Source of the DNA: Lingula anatina
Lineage: Eukaryota > Brachiopoda > Lingulata > Lingulida > Lingulidae
Length of the DNA stretch: 64,000 bases
Direction: 5' to 3'
Assembly: GCF_001039355.2 (NCBI RefSeq)
Contig: NW_019775436.1
Span: 597,617 to 661,616, forward strand
Part shown: positions 49,234 through 60,374 of the stretch, one piece after another
Numbering within the stretch: position 1 is the first letter of the stretch
How the letters are laid out: every line of letters begins with the position of its first letter
Made by a program: the position numbers and the translations under genes
Notes under the pieces: generated by a model
Told to the model about the DNA's origin: nothing
Databases searched by the model: none
The model's input: the letters and a program-made list of their open reading frames with translations, nothing else

Positions 49234-52200
49234 TTACTCCACATCCACGAACTCTTCACTGTCAAGGCCCTAAAATTTACAAAAAGAAAGCAAATAAGAT
49301 ACCCTTTCCAGTGTGATTTGTAGCCAGGTTATCAGAAAAGAAAATAAATACCTATCAAATTTCAAATATCAATATTTTGGAGACTTTTTCTTTGAAAAAT
49401 GTGTAAATCTTGAACAAAAAACATTTTGTATATCGATATTTAATGTTTTCCTTTGAACAGCATGTAAATAGAGGGCACCCACTCTATTACAAGCCCAAAA
49501 CAAATGATTATATATCTGGCTTTAATCAGTTAAAAACAATATTTCTCCTTACCAGACTAGTTTCTAAGTCATGTATTCTTCTCGAGGCCTGAACCAGCTC
49601 TCGATCCCTTTCTGTAAGTTCACCTTTGAGAGCTCTCATCTCGTAATTTTTCCTCTTTACTTTTTCTCTGTGTGCTCTCTCTTTGGCTGCTTTCTGTTCA
49701 TATACAAAAAATATACAAAATGGTTCACACCCAACTGCTATTTCTGCATATTAAACAAAAGCACAAAACTATAAAGTTAACACAATCAACAACTGAATTA
49801 TAAATCTACAATTCTAAACAAATTGTATATCTCCAACTGTAAAATTTTCAAATGTAAAAGTCTGTTTAAATCTAGAGAATGCCTCTCCTCTTCTGACAGC
49901 TGTATGCTTTGTGTTGATTATCTTGTAGGATTACATGTATCACTTGCTTTCTTAGAGCGCATTCTCAACGAATTAAGCCAGGCTTTACAAAGCCGGTGAC
50001 CTAAAAATGGCGGACGTACATGAAAGAAAAACTGCCTAATCTTTTAATAGTCTCTCCGCCTCCCCACACGTCGTCCCTGCGGGGTACAGTAATTAAATCT
50101 CGGCTCCGTTCGCCATGCGGAAGCTACCTGAGAAATATTAAGTGCGCATGCTCATCAGTTAAACTCGTGGTGAAGAAGGCATGGCGGCTGAAGGCGATCG
50201 AAGGAAAAAAGCTCTTCTGTTCTATTATCTTTGAAAACAGAGACGAAAAAGGAATAATTTGGCCCGTAGAGCAGCAATGAATCGACTATCTACGGAGATA
50301 ATATCACCAGAGATATTCACGGAAATATTAATGTTCGGAGCCGAGATTTAATTACTGTACCCCGCAGGGACGACGTGTGGGGAGGCGTGTGAGAGGCGGA
50401 GAGACTATTAAAAGATTAGGCGGTTTTTCTTTCATGTACGTCTGCCATTTTTAGGTCACCGGCTTTGTAAAGCCTGGCTTAATTCGTTGAGAATGCGCTC
50501 TTATTTTTCAGGAGTTTCAGGATTTTCGGCAAACATTATCAGTGAGATATGAATAAAATTTTATCTACTGTGATTTGTAAATTAATAATAAAATTTCCTA
50601 TAAACTGTGATCACTACACCCCCCCCTCCCCTAAATGAGGTTCTCATTAAGCTCACAAGCATCTGAAAAATGGGGGTTCACCCCTCTGAATATCAGGGTG
50701 ATGGATTGACAGTTTACCTTTCCAAAGATGTCGTCTGGGGGACACCTGTGTTTGGACCACTTTGGTTCTGGTTTCTCGTTCTCCATGTGGTAGGTCTGGA
50801 AGAGGGATAAATACAAATTACTGGAAACTTCACTCACTTTGAAGAACTTGTACAAAATTATGAAGCATACCATTCTGGAAACGTTCTATTGAATTTTCTA
50901 AATTAAGTTTGGGTTTGGTAACAAAATGCATTTATCTTATCATGATTACAATATCATCTGTACAGCTGATATGATAGACAAGGTCATAATCTCTTGAAAA
51001 AAGCTGACAAATTGAAGAAGACTAATGTCCACCCATTTAATTACAAGTTGATTCTTTACTGATAAGGTTAAACTTTGTAAACTTTTTAAAAAAAGTTTAG
51101 AAAGTTTAAGCTTTCTAGTATGGTAACTGAATTTACATTTGAACCTTGTCATTTAGAAGGCAGACTACTTGGGTTCATGGGAAACCATCTGTCTGCAAAA
51201 TGATTTTCCATTCAGTCATAATAGTACATAATAGTAAATTAAGTCTGCTTCAATCTCACCTTTTTCTGTTTTATTGCAGAGTTGAGCCTCTTCTCCTGGT
51301 CCAGTCTGTCTCTGGTTCTGTTCAGGGACTCCCTCAGATACTGAGTCTCATCTAGTTTACTTATCACATCATTCTGCAACAAAACCAATGTTTTAACCAC
51401 TTTGTTTTCAAGTATAATAGTAATAAAAATAAGGAACAGTTCTTGTGTACTGCACTCCATGTGCATCTTAGAGCAGTTTATATTAGATGTTTGGTCATTT
51501 TTGGCCTTGATACAGACTGGTTGTTGGCACTCTCCCCTCCCTGGGGAGGATACAGCCCAGCTGCCGTATGAGGCAGGTTTACATTAAATTTTTAAAAGAT
51601 TTATCACGTAGATAATACATTGTTCACAAGACCAAACCTATTAAAAAAATATGGATAAAGGGTGGAAGAGGACCTTTATGACTCTGACTATGGTTTATTC
51701 TAGAAAAAATGTTGTGTTATACTTCTACTCACAGTTAAACTTTCTACTTGTGCGTTCTTCTTCTCAGCCAACTGCTCTGCTTGCCGTAACCTTGCTAAGT
51801 CTCTTTCATAAGTTTGTAAAAGTTCATCCTTTCTTGATATTCTTTCCTTCAAAACTTTAATTCGACTGGCCAGCATTTCACATGACTTTTCCCGATCATC
51901 ATACAATCTACGGCGCTCATCTTTTGGAATGTGGGACATGGAACGGAGCCCTTTGACCTCCTCCATCTCAAGGGAACTGGCTATAGCACGGAGCAGGGTG
52001 AGATACTGAAAGGAATAAATCACACTTTTAGACTGCTTCATTATTAGGTTTCAAAATATTAATGACCTTACTGATTCTTATGATTCTGTGAGTGAATTGA
52101 ACAATTGCATATCAAAAGTGAGTCAAATTTACACCATCCCTTGACTGTGGTCAAAGAGTAACTAACAAAACTAAAATATCTGCATCTAATTTATCTAAAA

Positions 52201-53186
52201 AAAAAAGGGGGGGGGGAATTCAAACCTAACAAAACTTGCAGCAGGTTGTGTAAGCATTGGTTTGCAAAATGTAAGAAGATGAAGTTTAATACAAAGTAAA
52301 TTAATGTTAAAATCTATATTGACCTGATTGCACTGCAGCTAAAAGCTATTACAAACTTGAAGACAAAATTAAAATATTAAAAATCACGGAGTAAAAGCCA
52401 CCTAATTAACACGTACTGAATTCTCACTATCGTCCAAGGCATCCATGGTCTCCCTGTGTGCACTCTTCTCAATATCTGCCTCGGCGTTGACGCTGTGGAT
52501 GATCCCCCGCGCCTTGCTCACTTGCCGATCCAATGACGTGCTTGCCATGATATGTTTGTCCTCCGCCAGCGCCTGATTGGCTCTTAGCTCGGCCAGCTCC
52601 TTCTTCAACAGCGCCACCTGCTGTAAGGCTTGGTCATGAGTGGGTACTGGAATAAGGTAGAACAAACTGATCAATGTATGTGAGAAAAAATTAATTGACT
52701 GATAAACCGTGGGTGCTTTTTATTGGGACAGTTAAACCAATACCGAACAAGTTTCAATGATGTTGTCACAGGCCAAAAGTAAGTAGATCTTTAAATTGTT
52801 TACTACAGGTGGTCCACTGCTACAATACATCACATGTCAATTCTAACTTCAAAATACTTGTCATCTAACATATTATATTCATTTAATATGTACAAATATG
52901 GTGAAAAAGTTAACAAGCCTACATGTCAGTATCATGCCATGCATTGATTGTTGGAAGACTTTCATCGTGAAAAATCTTTTTCAAATATTCATCAGTGTTT
53001 TGTCCATACGAAATTCTGCTGTTCTTAACTAAACGATGTGCTAATCATTTTGACACAAATAATCTACAAATGGATGAAAGCAAACTAGTGTGTAAAGCCT
53101 GAAAATAGGGAAAAAAAATTAGTAATGAGGAAAAGAAGTTAGTACATTAATTGTTATGCATCTGAAAGCACCAAAACATGCATGCA
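48837..53186. repeat. Segmental duplicate, unit 1 (partner 60375-64000)
   Basis: The two segments are collinear in the same orientation from a sharp start near ACTACCATATCACTC to the window's end (CATGCATGCA). Similarity extends through introns and 3' flank, so it is DNA-level duplication and not retroposition. Unit 1 is longer by the TIR element (546 bp) and an extra segment near 51480-51650. Confidence 0.9.
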
Positions 53187-56056
53187 GTAAAAAAAGCAAT
53201 ATAAGTCAAAAAGATAAAAAATCAAACAAACAATCTTTTCAATACAAAATAACAGCTGAAAAGTAAACAATCTGATTTATTCCTGATATTCACTCACGAT
53301 AATCAACAGGAAAATTTTCATTAAAATCAAAAATAACAAACATGCAGACATAAGTGGAACTAAACAAACTGCTCTCCATTCGCATCACTACATATGAATT
53401 ACCTTGGCCATTATCAATCAAATCTAAGACACTGGTTTGTGCGAAGCTAGGGCTACCAGCATTGTTGCTACTCATATTGAAGCCTGAACTACTGGCACCA
53501 CTAATCCCACCGCTGCCACCGCCAAAACCACTACTCATCCCACTGCTGCCACCGCCATAACCACTACTCATCCCACCGCTGCCACCACCATAACCATTGA
53601 CAGTAGACCCACCGTAAGACACGGAGCGGTGCATACCAGCAGCAGAATTAGGGCCGTTTCCGATGGGAGGGGTGGGGTTCTTGGGGCTATTTCTCCCACC
53701 GTATCCACCCGCACCCCCACCCCCAACCAGAATGCCAGCCATACCCCCTCCATGGCCATTTTGCATCTGGGATCTATTCTGATGTGTTGTGTGTATACTA
53801 CTGCTACTTCCAATGGGTAATGGGCTGTTGCTACTAGCACCACCACCACCTCCATAACCAACGCGCTTCTGACCTGCTGACCCACCAGAGTTACCAGCAG
53901 GGTAGGAAGTCAGGGCGGGACTGGAGGGCACTTTAGTGATGTTCATACCTAGACCACTGCCACATGTGCTCGGGGGTGCCATGCCAAATCCTGGGTTCAG
54001 AGGGATTAGTAAAAAAAATAATGATAAGTGTTAGGGGAATTATTGATGTTTGATGATTGGGTCAAAAAGGATTGGTCTTATGGAGAAAGTGAAGCCAGTT
54101 CTAAACCAGTGTAACTGATATCATCAGGCAAGGTGATAATACTGTCTCCAACCAAAAAAAGTATTAATAATAGCTTCATGATTGTTTGTACTTGTTTCTT
54201 TGTTTTTATTTATTTATTTTTTAATCTAGATGGCTGTCAATCAAACTGGTTTAAGACTGGTAAAAGATCTATCCATATGAATGTTACATATAAGAGAAAA
54301 AATAGAGTGAAGGGTCATGCAGGCAGTGAATCAAACACAAAAAGCTTGATGGAAAATTTGGGTTGGGAAACAAGGTAAAGAACAGATTTTCCATTATTAT
54401 AATAAGAGTTAACTGATTCAGGTAAATTAAACAGGAACTCATGAAGAAAAAAAAAACATTGAAAGCTGTGTTCAAAGGAGGTAGAGACCCATATACTAAA
54501 GATATTCAGATGAATCAGCAAGACTAGATAGATTAGCCAGATATCATATGGATCATACCCAAAGGCTAGACCTAAACATCATGAAGATACATAAAGACAC
54601 ATAAAAGTTTCATATGACACATATAAAGTTTTCAGTCTGCCATAGCTGTAAAAAAGGCAAAAGGTGAAAACTAAAAAGCACAGCCAGCAAGATACACAAA
54701 ATTACTGTAAAGTACTGTTTTGTAATACTTTTTCAAGACAAATGAAAAAACAGTACACTCAGCTTGCCCAAATAATCCTATAATATAAGAAACAGATGTC
54801 AGAGAAACAAACAAAATGACTTTAAGATGGCATATGAAAATAAGTAATAAAGTTGATATGTTTGAATTGCCCTTTCACTAAAAACAAAATAAGCAAGAAT
54901 TAGCATGCGTATTTAACACAAAAGAAAATGCAGGATGCTCATTTGGGTGTGCTTCAGCAAGTATTCAGCCTTAACTGGAAAATAAAATGTTTAAAAGCCA
55001 TTTTGTCACTTAAGCAAAAACAGAGTCAAAGCCAACAGCACTTGGATTGAAAATAAAGACTTAAGTGTAAAACGGGGGCCCTGAAAAGGGCAGAGCATGA
55101 TTATGCTGCTAGATGTTAGTGATGGCATGTTATTAAAAAAAGAGTAGGTCTAGGATTTTACAAATATGCAAAACTGAAAACTGAAATTGTAACCAGGTTC
55201 TTTGTTGTATTTAAAGAATTAATTTCAACACATTCATTAGTAATAAACAACACACTTAAGTTAGCTGTTTTTTTTTTTTAATTCTAATTGTTACTTCATA
55301 TTAGTCGATATGAATAGATAAAACTGGGCTCAAAATAGCATTCATAATTGTCTCAAATAGATAAAAATTTGACAATTTTGCATGTATATGTATAAAAATG
55401 TTAATTTAAGGAACAATTACTGACTGCTTTCAAGTGCCCAGTTCAATAATCAAAAGAATTATAAACCCAGGACACATGAACGAACATTCATGCTTCCAGC
55501 CCCACCTGGTGGTCTGACTTGTTCCAGAGATTTGATGCGCTGCCTGAGCTCTGCCAGAGCCTCTCTCTGCCTGGCGATGACCTGCTCATGTCTCTCACCT
55601 CTACATTGAGCACCATAGGATGTCAGCTCTGAGGTTATGCGACCCTGGAAATTAAGAATAAAGAAAATGCAACTTGACAACAAGATTACAAGTGTTAAAG
55701 CACGCCAACACTGCATTGAAGGGACCAGAGTCTTCTTAATCTTAATTGTTCTGCTTTTTAAAAGTTGCCTCAAATGAAAACATTTCTCCAAACCCGAGAA
55801 AAAATTTGAGCAAGAAAAAAAGCAAATTAATAAATAAAAGGAGGACAATTTTTACCTCTTCCTCTACCAAGCTGAGCTGTTTCTTTTGTTCATCTTTTTC
55901 CCTGGTCAGAGCCAGCTCCAGCTCCTGGACCTGAGAGTTTTTATCACTTGTTTCTGTCTTCAACTTGTTCAACTGGGACTTCAGTTTGCTGGAATTACAT
56001 TAATTTAAAAGTTATGAATTTTGAAATACTCATATATTTTTTCTTTTTTGAAATTT

Positions 56057-56108
<52 letters not shown>

Positions 56109-58548
56109 AGCATAGAAGCAATAACCATTTATATTCACACTGCTATATTATTCTTAATGAATTGTTTCAGGACAAATTGCCACCACGTTTCATCCCATCA
56201 CCGCCATCATTGTAATTGAGATAGTAAAGGCCAGACAACCTTACACCCCTTTGCTTAAATCACTTGGTACAACCCACACCCCCACAGTCAGTAATAGGCA
56301 GTGCCTCTGAGAGTGAGTAGTTCATTCACACAGCAGACATCACAGAAGTAAGAAGTTAGAAAGATTCAGTGGTGCAAAAGAGGACTTCAAATTGTAAGTT
56401 CAATGTTTTGCTCACGCTTTATTCTCAGCTGTCATGCTGCATTGTCACCACTTTGATTAAATTTGGAGGTGTTGTATTTATATATAGAGAGAAAGAGAGA
56501 GAGAGAGAGAGAAAGAAAGAGAGAGTGCATTTTGTAGGAGTTTATATTGGGGTGTGGCCAACGTATTATTTCAAATGAAGTGCCGTAACTTGCACTGTCA
56601 CATTTTTATGCACATTATTGTATTATTGGGGGATAGCTTGTCATTTGTTAATTTACTTTCTTTGTTTCCTTTGTTGGGCCACAGATATTATTAGCAAGTA
56701 GCTTGTCATTTGTTTTCTTAATTTTTTTATTTTATTTAATTCATTAGTATTTAATATTTATCTATTTAAGTATCTTTATATATATTTATATAATGTGCTG
56801 TAAGCTTCAAAGGGTTTTTTTCAGTTAAATAAGCACATTTTGTCTTTTTATTACAGATTTCAACCTTAAGTACAGTTATACTTGTGTAAACAAGCCAGCC
56901 TCTGAATACAAATATCCTCCTTTGTATCACTTGAAGCATCACCCATCACACACATTTTAATAATTTCAACTTATTTATTCTAACTAAACAAAACAATGGC
57001 ATATCAGTTTATCATCCATTCCACACAAAATTACCTCAATTCATTGGAGTAGTCCTGTATTTCCTTTTTCTGACTGTCCACAATGGCAGACATTTTGGCT
57101 AGTTTTTGTCTTTCCTCGTCCAGTTCTCTTTGCTTCTGTTGGACCTGCACTGTGCTCTGCTCCAGTTTCTCCTTCTGAGCCTCACTTAATTCACCTGGAA
57201 TGGCAAAATGGGATATTTTATTGTATTGTTAATAGTGGTAAAGAGGTTATTATTATTCTTTTGAATAACATTCACTGTGATTACCACATACTTATAAATA
57301 ACTAAATGTCTTGTGTTGGTCTCTAATTTAAATATTCTTTAGTCCTTTACACCTATATATACAGTGCACTCGGTAAGATTTTTCTAAGGGAGTACCGTAC
57401 CCCTTGCCCAAAAAAAGAAGGGGTAATTTTCAAAATGAAGGGGTAAAATTAAAAAATGCTCATCAAGGTGTANGATAATCAGCAGAGCTGGAAATTCCCG
57501 GTCGCCCGCTCGTCAAATGCGACTAAAAATTTATTCTGACGACTAAAACTACAAAAGTCACAAGGGTTACTGGCCTAAAGTATTTGGTCTGGGCGAGTGA
57601 TTTAAATTGGTCCTAAACGTATGGTTGCTCAATTAAAATGTTGAACAATTATGTGAATAAAAAACGATCATTTCATCGTTGTTCATACCACGTGCTTTGA
57701 CCTAAAACTTGCATATTATGACCAATCAGAGAAGATTACGTCATCCTCTGCGGGTCAGTGAAAGAAGAAGCATGTTTTAGTCGGGTAATTCAAATATCTT
57801 AAGAAAAAAATGAGACACTTGGGAATCAATTATGACATTTTCAACATGAGTCTGACTGTCAACAGTCAACGGACTGGTCAACTTCGCCGATCTTCAAAGC
57901 CAAAGGTGTGCGTATTCGTACGCGCTGGGGCTCCAGCCAATGCGTAAAAACAGCAAAACAACGCGTAATTACGCACTCTCATACGCTAACGAGTTTACTG
58001 ATATATATATGCTATTTTATCTCTAGTTACCTGTCATTGGCTGACACTCTAATTTAGACTCGCTGGGCAAAGTTGACGTTTGAATTTGGGCTCACGTCAC
58101 CTCTGACATTTTTAGTTGACCTCACTTTTCATGGCTGACATTCTGATTTGGACTCACCTGTCCTGGCTGACATTGCAATTTGGACTTACCTGTCATGTCT
58201 GACATCCTGGCTGAAGCACCTGCCAAGTCTCGCCTGAGAGCAAGGATGACATCTTGCTGCTCCTGAAGCTTGCTCTTCAATTCCTGGTTTTCTCGCCTAA
58301 TAACAGAAGAATCCAAAAATCCATCCATAAGTTAGAAAATATCACCAATATTACAAAATAAAGAATATTTTCAAATTACTATCACAGCAAAACACTTCTG
58401 AGAACAAGAAATTAAGAGCGAAAACAAATAGTACTGTCCTCTTTTAAATATCGCATAAAATTTTACAGCTTTCTAAAACTGGGTTTGGTTAGCATAACAC
58501 ATATTTACAAACATACTTATATACTACTTGGATATTATTTGAAAGAAT

Positions 58549-58579
<31 letters not shown>

Positions 58580-58798
58580 AGAAGAAGAAGAAGAAAGAGA
58601 AAGTGGGGGTCTTACCTAACAGCCAGTAGTATTTGCTCCAAAGCTGCCACATCAGGGCCTGGTTCTACCACCACTGTATGCTTGGGCGGCGTCTTCGGTC
58701 TCACAACTTTTGGCTGAGGTGGGGGCCTGCTCTTCAATTCTAAAATGACACAAATGCACTACTTATCAAATTGATAAAAAAAAAATAAAATAAAATAA

Positions 58799-58854
<56 letters not shown>

Positions 58855-59592
58855 CCAACAAGCAATTGCATCTCGGCACAATACAATAACTGACAATTAT
58901 TTTAATGCCAACATCCCAATTACTTCAAGTCCCAACCCTTTCATATCTCCTTTAAATCAGATGCAGTTTTTCGATATAATGGTGTGATACGGGTGTTATT
59001 TATAATTAAATAAAAGATTATCAAGTTTGATGACATCTAATGGTGGTTTAGATTATGTGAAGGTTTGTTTGTAGACATAAAATAATAAAGTATGTACCTA
59101 TTGGTCAGGAGTAAGGAATGTTGTACAGCACAAATATTTATATCAAATAATTAATGTATCATATTAAGCTTTCTCCAACTAACATTATAAGCCACCAGAC
59201 TGGATCGATCTACCTTTCACTCTTTTTTTCCTTTTAAGTAACTTAAAGTATATACTAGTCAGGGAAGAAGTAGTCTTCATTATCAATTATTCAATGCCAC
59301 AAAGGTGACAAAACTTGACCACTGTGGTCAAATTGTAACAAAATGCCCACCAACCTTGAATCTGTTGTTTCAGAGCGGTCACTTCAGTCTGGTAGTCCTT
59401 GTTCTTCTTGGTCAGTTTCATCACCCTTTCCTCCATGGCACAGATGGTGACGGAGTGCTGCTTGATCTGTTCCTTGTAACTCGTCACCTCCTTGTTTGAC
59501 TCCTCTGCTGCGTCGCTGCGGGACAGTTTTAGTTCTGCGATCTCGGCATTCTTCTCCGCTTCTAGTTTTGCTAGCTGGTCACGAAGCTCAGC
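49234..59592 (-). CDS. FHAD1: FHAD1-like coiled-coil protein, C-terminal part (copy A)
   Basis: Thirteen phase-consistent exons: 59355-59592, 58616-58739, 58190-58296, 57035-57194, 55856-55988, 55506-55644, 53403-53990, 52417-52646, 51733-52005, 51260-51373, 50718-50795, 49553-49693 and 49234-49269, coding for 786 residues to the stop after GLDSEEFVDVE. The first exon listed starts in phase 0 after a good acceptor, so the 5' end (which in FHAD1 includes the FHA domain) is missing. Almost everything is heptad-rich coiled coil. ELRQRIKSLE, SLDRQVSKARGIIHS, RKDELLQTYERDLARLRQ and LDQEKRLNSAIKQ resemble the C-terminal half of vertebrate FHAD1, recognised from memory. Exon 53403-53990 is exceptional: about 195 residues rich in Gly and Ser, with GYGGGSGGMSSG repeats. 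Function is not established; I assign none. Confidence 0.75.
49955..50500. mobile_element. TIR element with 154/165-bp arms, present in one copy only
   Basis: Left arm 49955-50108 and right arm 50336-50500 are near-perfect inverted repeats starting GAGCGCATTCTCAACGAATT. The right arm has one 11-bp insertion. TTA flanks both sides (49952-49954 and 50501-50503), as expected for a 3-bp target duplication. The homologous intron in the second copy (about 61480) lacks it, which shows a recent insertion or segregating allele. The 227-bp core and part of the left arm hold an 86-codon plus-strand frame (50020-50280) without family resemblance. TTA duplications suggest PIF/Harbinger affinity; the terminal bases are not typical. 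Confidence 0.85.
53453..53990 (-). repeat. Glycine-rich repeat-coding part of an FHAD1-like exon
   Basis: The exon carries imperfect tandem units of about 36-39 bp coding for GYGGGSSGMSS, GFGGGSGG and related forms, near 53500-53600. Elsewhere Gly/Ser/Asn runs dominate (GYGGGGGASSNS, VGGGGAGGYGG). It interrupts an otherwise continuous coiled-coil protein. Confidence 0.8.
56060..56102. repeat. (CA)n microsatellite
   Basis: About 21 CA units in an FHAD1-like intron. Confidence 0.95.
57380..58020. other. Intron segment with unusual composition, possible transposon remnant
   Basis: It includes an N at 57473, AAGGGGTAA-type short repeats (57418-57450), and higher C+G and CG content than the surrounding intron (GGTCGCCCGCTCGTC, ACGCGCTGGGGCTCC, several CGTAATTACGC-like palindromic bits). 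No splice-bounded exon is evident. It looks like inserted repeat sequence, but I cannot assign ends. Confidence 0.35.
58029..58200 (-). repeat. ~32-bp tandem repeats of an FHAD1-like exon end and donor
   Basis: Four or five diverged units of CACCTGTCATGGCTGACATTNNAATTTGGACT lie side by side. The first unit on the minus strand overlaps the true donor of exon 58190-58296 (ACATGACAG/GTAAGT). Several downstream units keep a donor-like CAG/GTGAGT or similar. Confidence 0.75.
58803..58851. repeat. (AT)n microsatellite
   Basis: About 24 AT units in the intron upstream of the Pro-rich FHAD1-like exon (58616-58739). A GA/GAA tract (58551-58600) lies on the other side of that exon. Confidence 0.95.
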
Positions 59593-60364
59593 CTGCAGAG
59601 GCAAACAATTCAATATTTAGTCAAAAAAAGAAAAAAAAATTAAGAAATTCACCACAAAATACCAGCAAAATGTAGACTTCAAAAAAAAAAAAAATTCATT
59701 TTGTAATTAATTTTTCTCTGTCTCTACTCTAAGAAATTTGCAAATTGAATTATAATTACATGGGCTGCCTCATGTTTATATTTTAGATTTATTTATATTA
59801 ATTCAGGTGAATGCAAAATATCTGTCTTCTCTAGATGAATCACCTTTGTATTTTACACTTTACCAGAATATAAAATCAGACCCAAACTTAGACTTAAAAT
59901 CTGAAGCTGAACCTTGCTTTAAAACATACATATGTACAAATGTATATACCAACAAACTTTATCTATACTTAAAATGCAATATCTTATCTCAAAGCTATAA
60001 CCAGCAGTTGGATTACTGTCATATCTTGAAACACTCCTATAGCATACTAATATTCTGAATATCTGTACTTCCTACAAGATATAAAGTAATATCTAGAGTC
60101 CCCACCTTATCCTTACCTATCTATATCCTGCATCAATTGAAGAGTTCAAACACAGACTGAATAGAAGCGAAAATGTTTTCCCCTGACTATATTAAGGATC
60201 TACAATGCCAACAGTGGGCTCTCAGACTCTAAAGTCAGACACCATCGCACAAACACAATCGGACACCAAGCAACACCCCGTAAGTATATTTACTTTTTAT
60301 CTACCTTCACCCAATGAAAGGCAGACTCAATACAAACACGCTGAGACCAGTAAATTAATCAGCT
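59593..60364. other. Stretch between the two FHAD1-like copies
   Basis: No exon of the FHAD1-like gene is recognised here, although copy A needs further 5' exons. A+T-rich sequence with poly-A runs. A plus-strand segment near 60125-60185 reads ASIEEFKHRLNRSENVFP before a stop, faintly like the end of a retrotransposon reverse transcriptase; this is weak. It ends at the N at 60365. Confidence 0.4.
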
Positions 60365-60365
60365 N
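60365..60365. other. Ambiguous base at the duplication boundary
   Basis: A single N within CAGCTNACAAAATAAACTACC. Similarity to 48837 onwards begins within about 12 bp to its right. The only other N in the window is at 57473. Confidence 0.95.
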
Positions 60366-60374
60366 ACAAAATAA

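Noticed and set aside
50020-50280. 86-codon frame within the TIR element
   Set aside because: It starts in one inverted arm and ends in the core; no resemblance to a transposase and far too short. Kept only as part of the element.
59807-60058. 83-codon frame between the FHAD1-like copies
   Set aside because: No recognisable similarity and no exon borders that fit the FHAD1-like gene.
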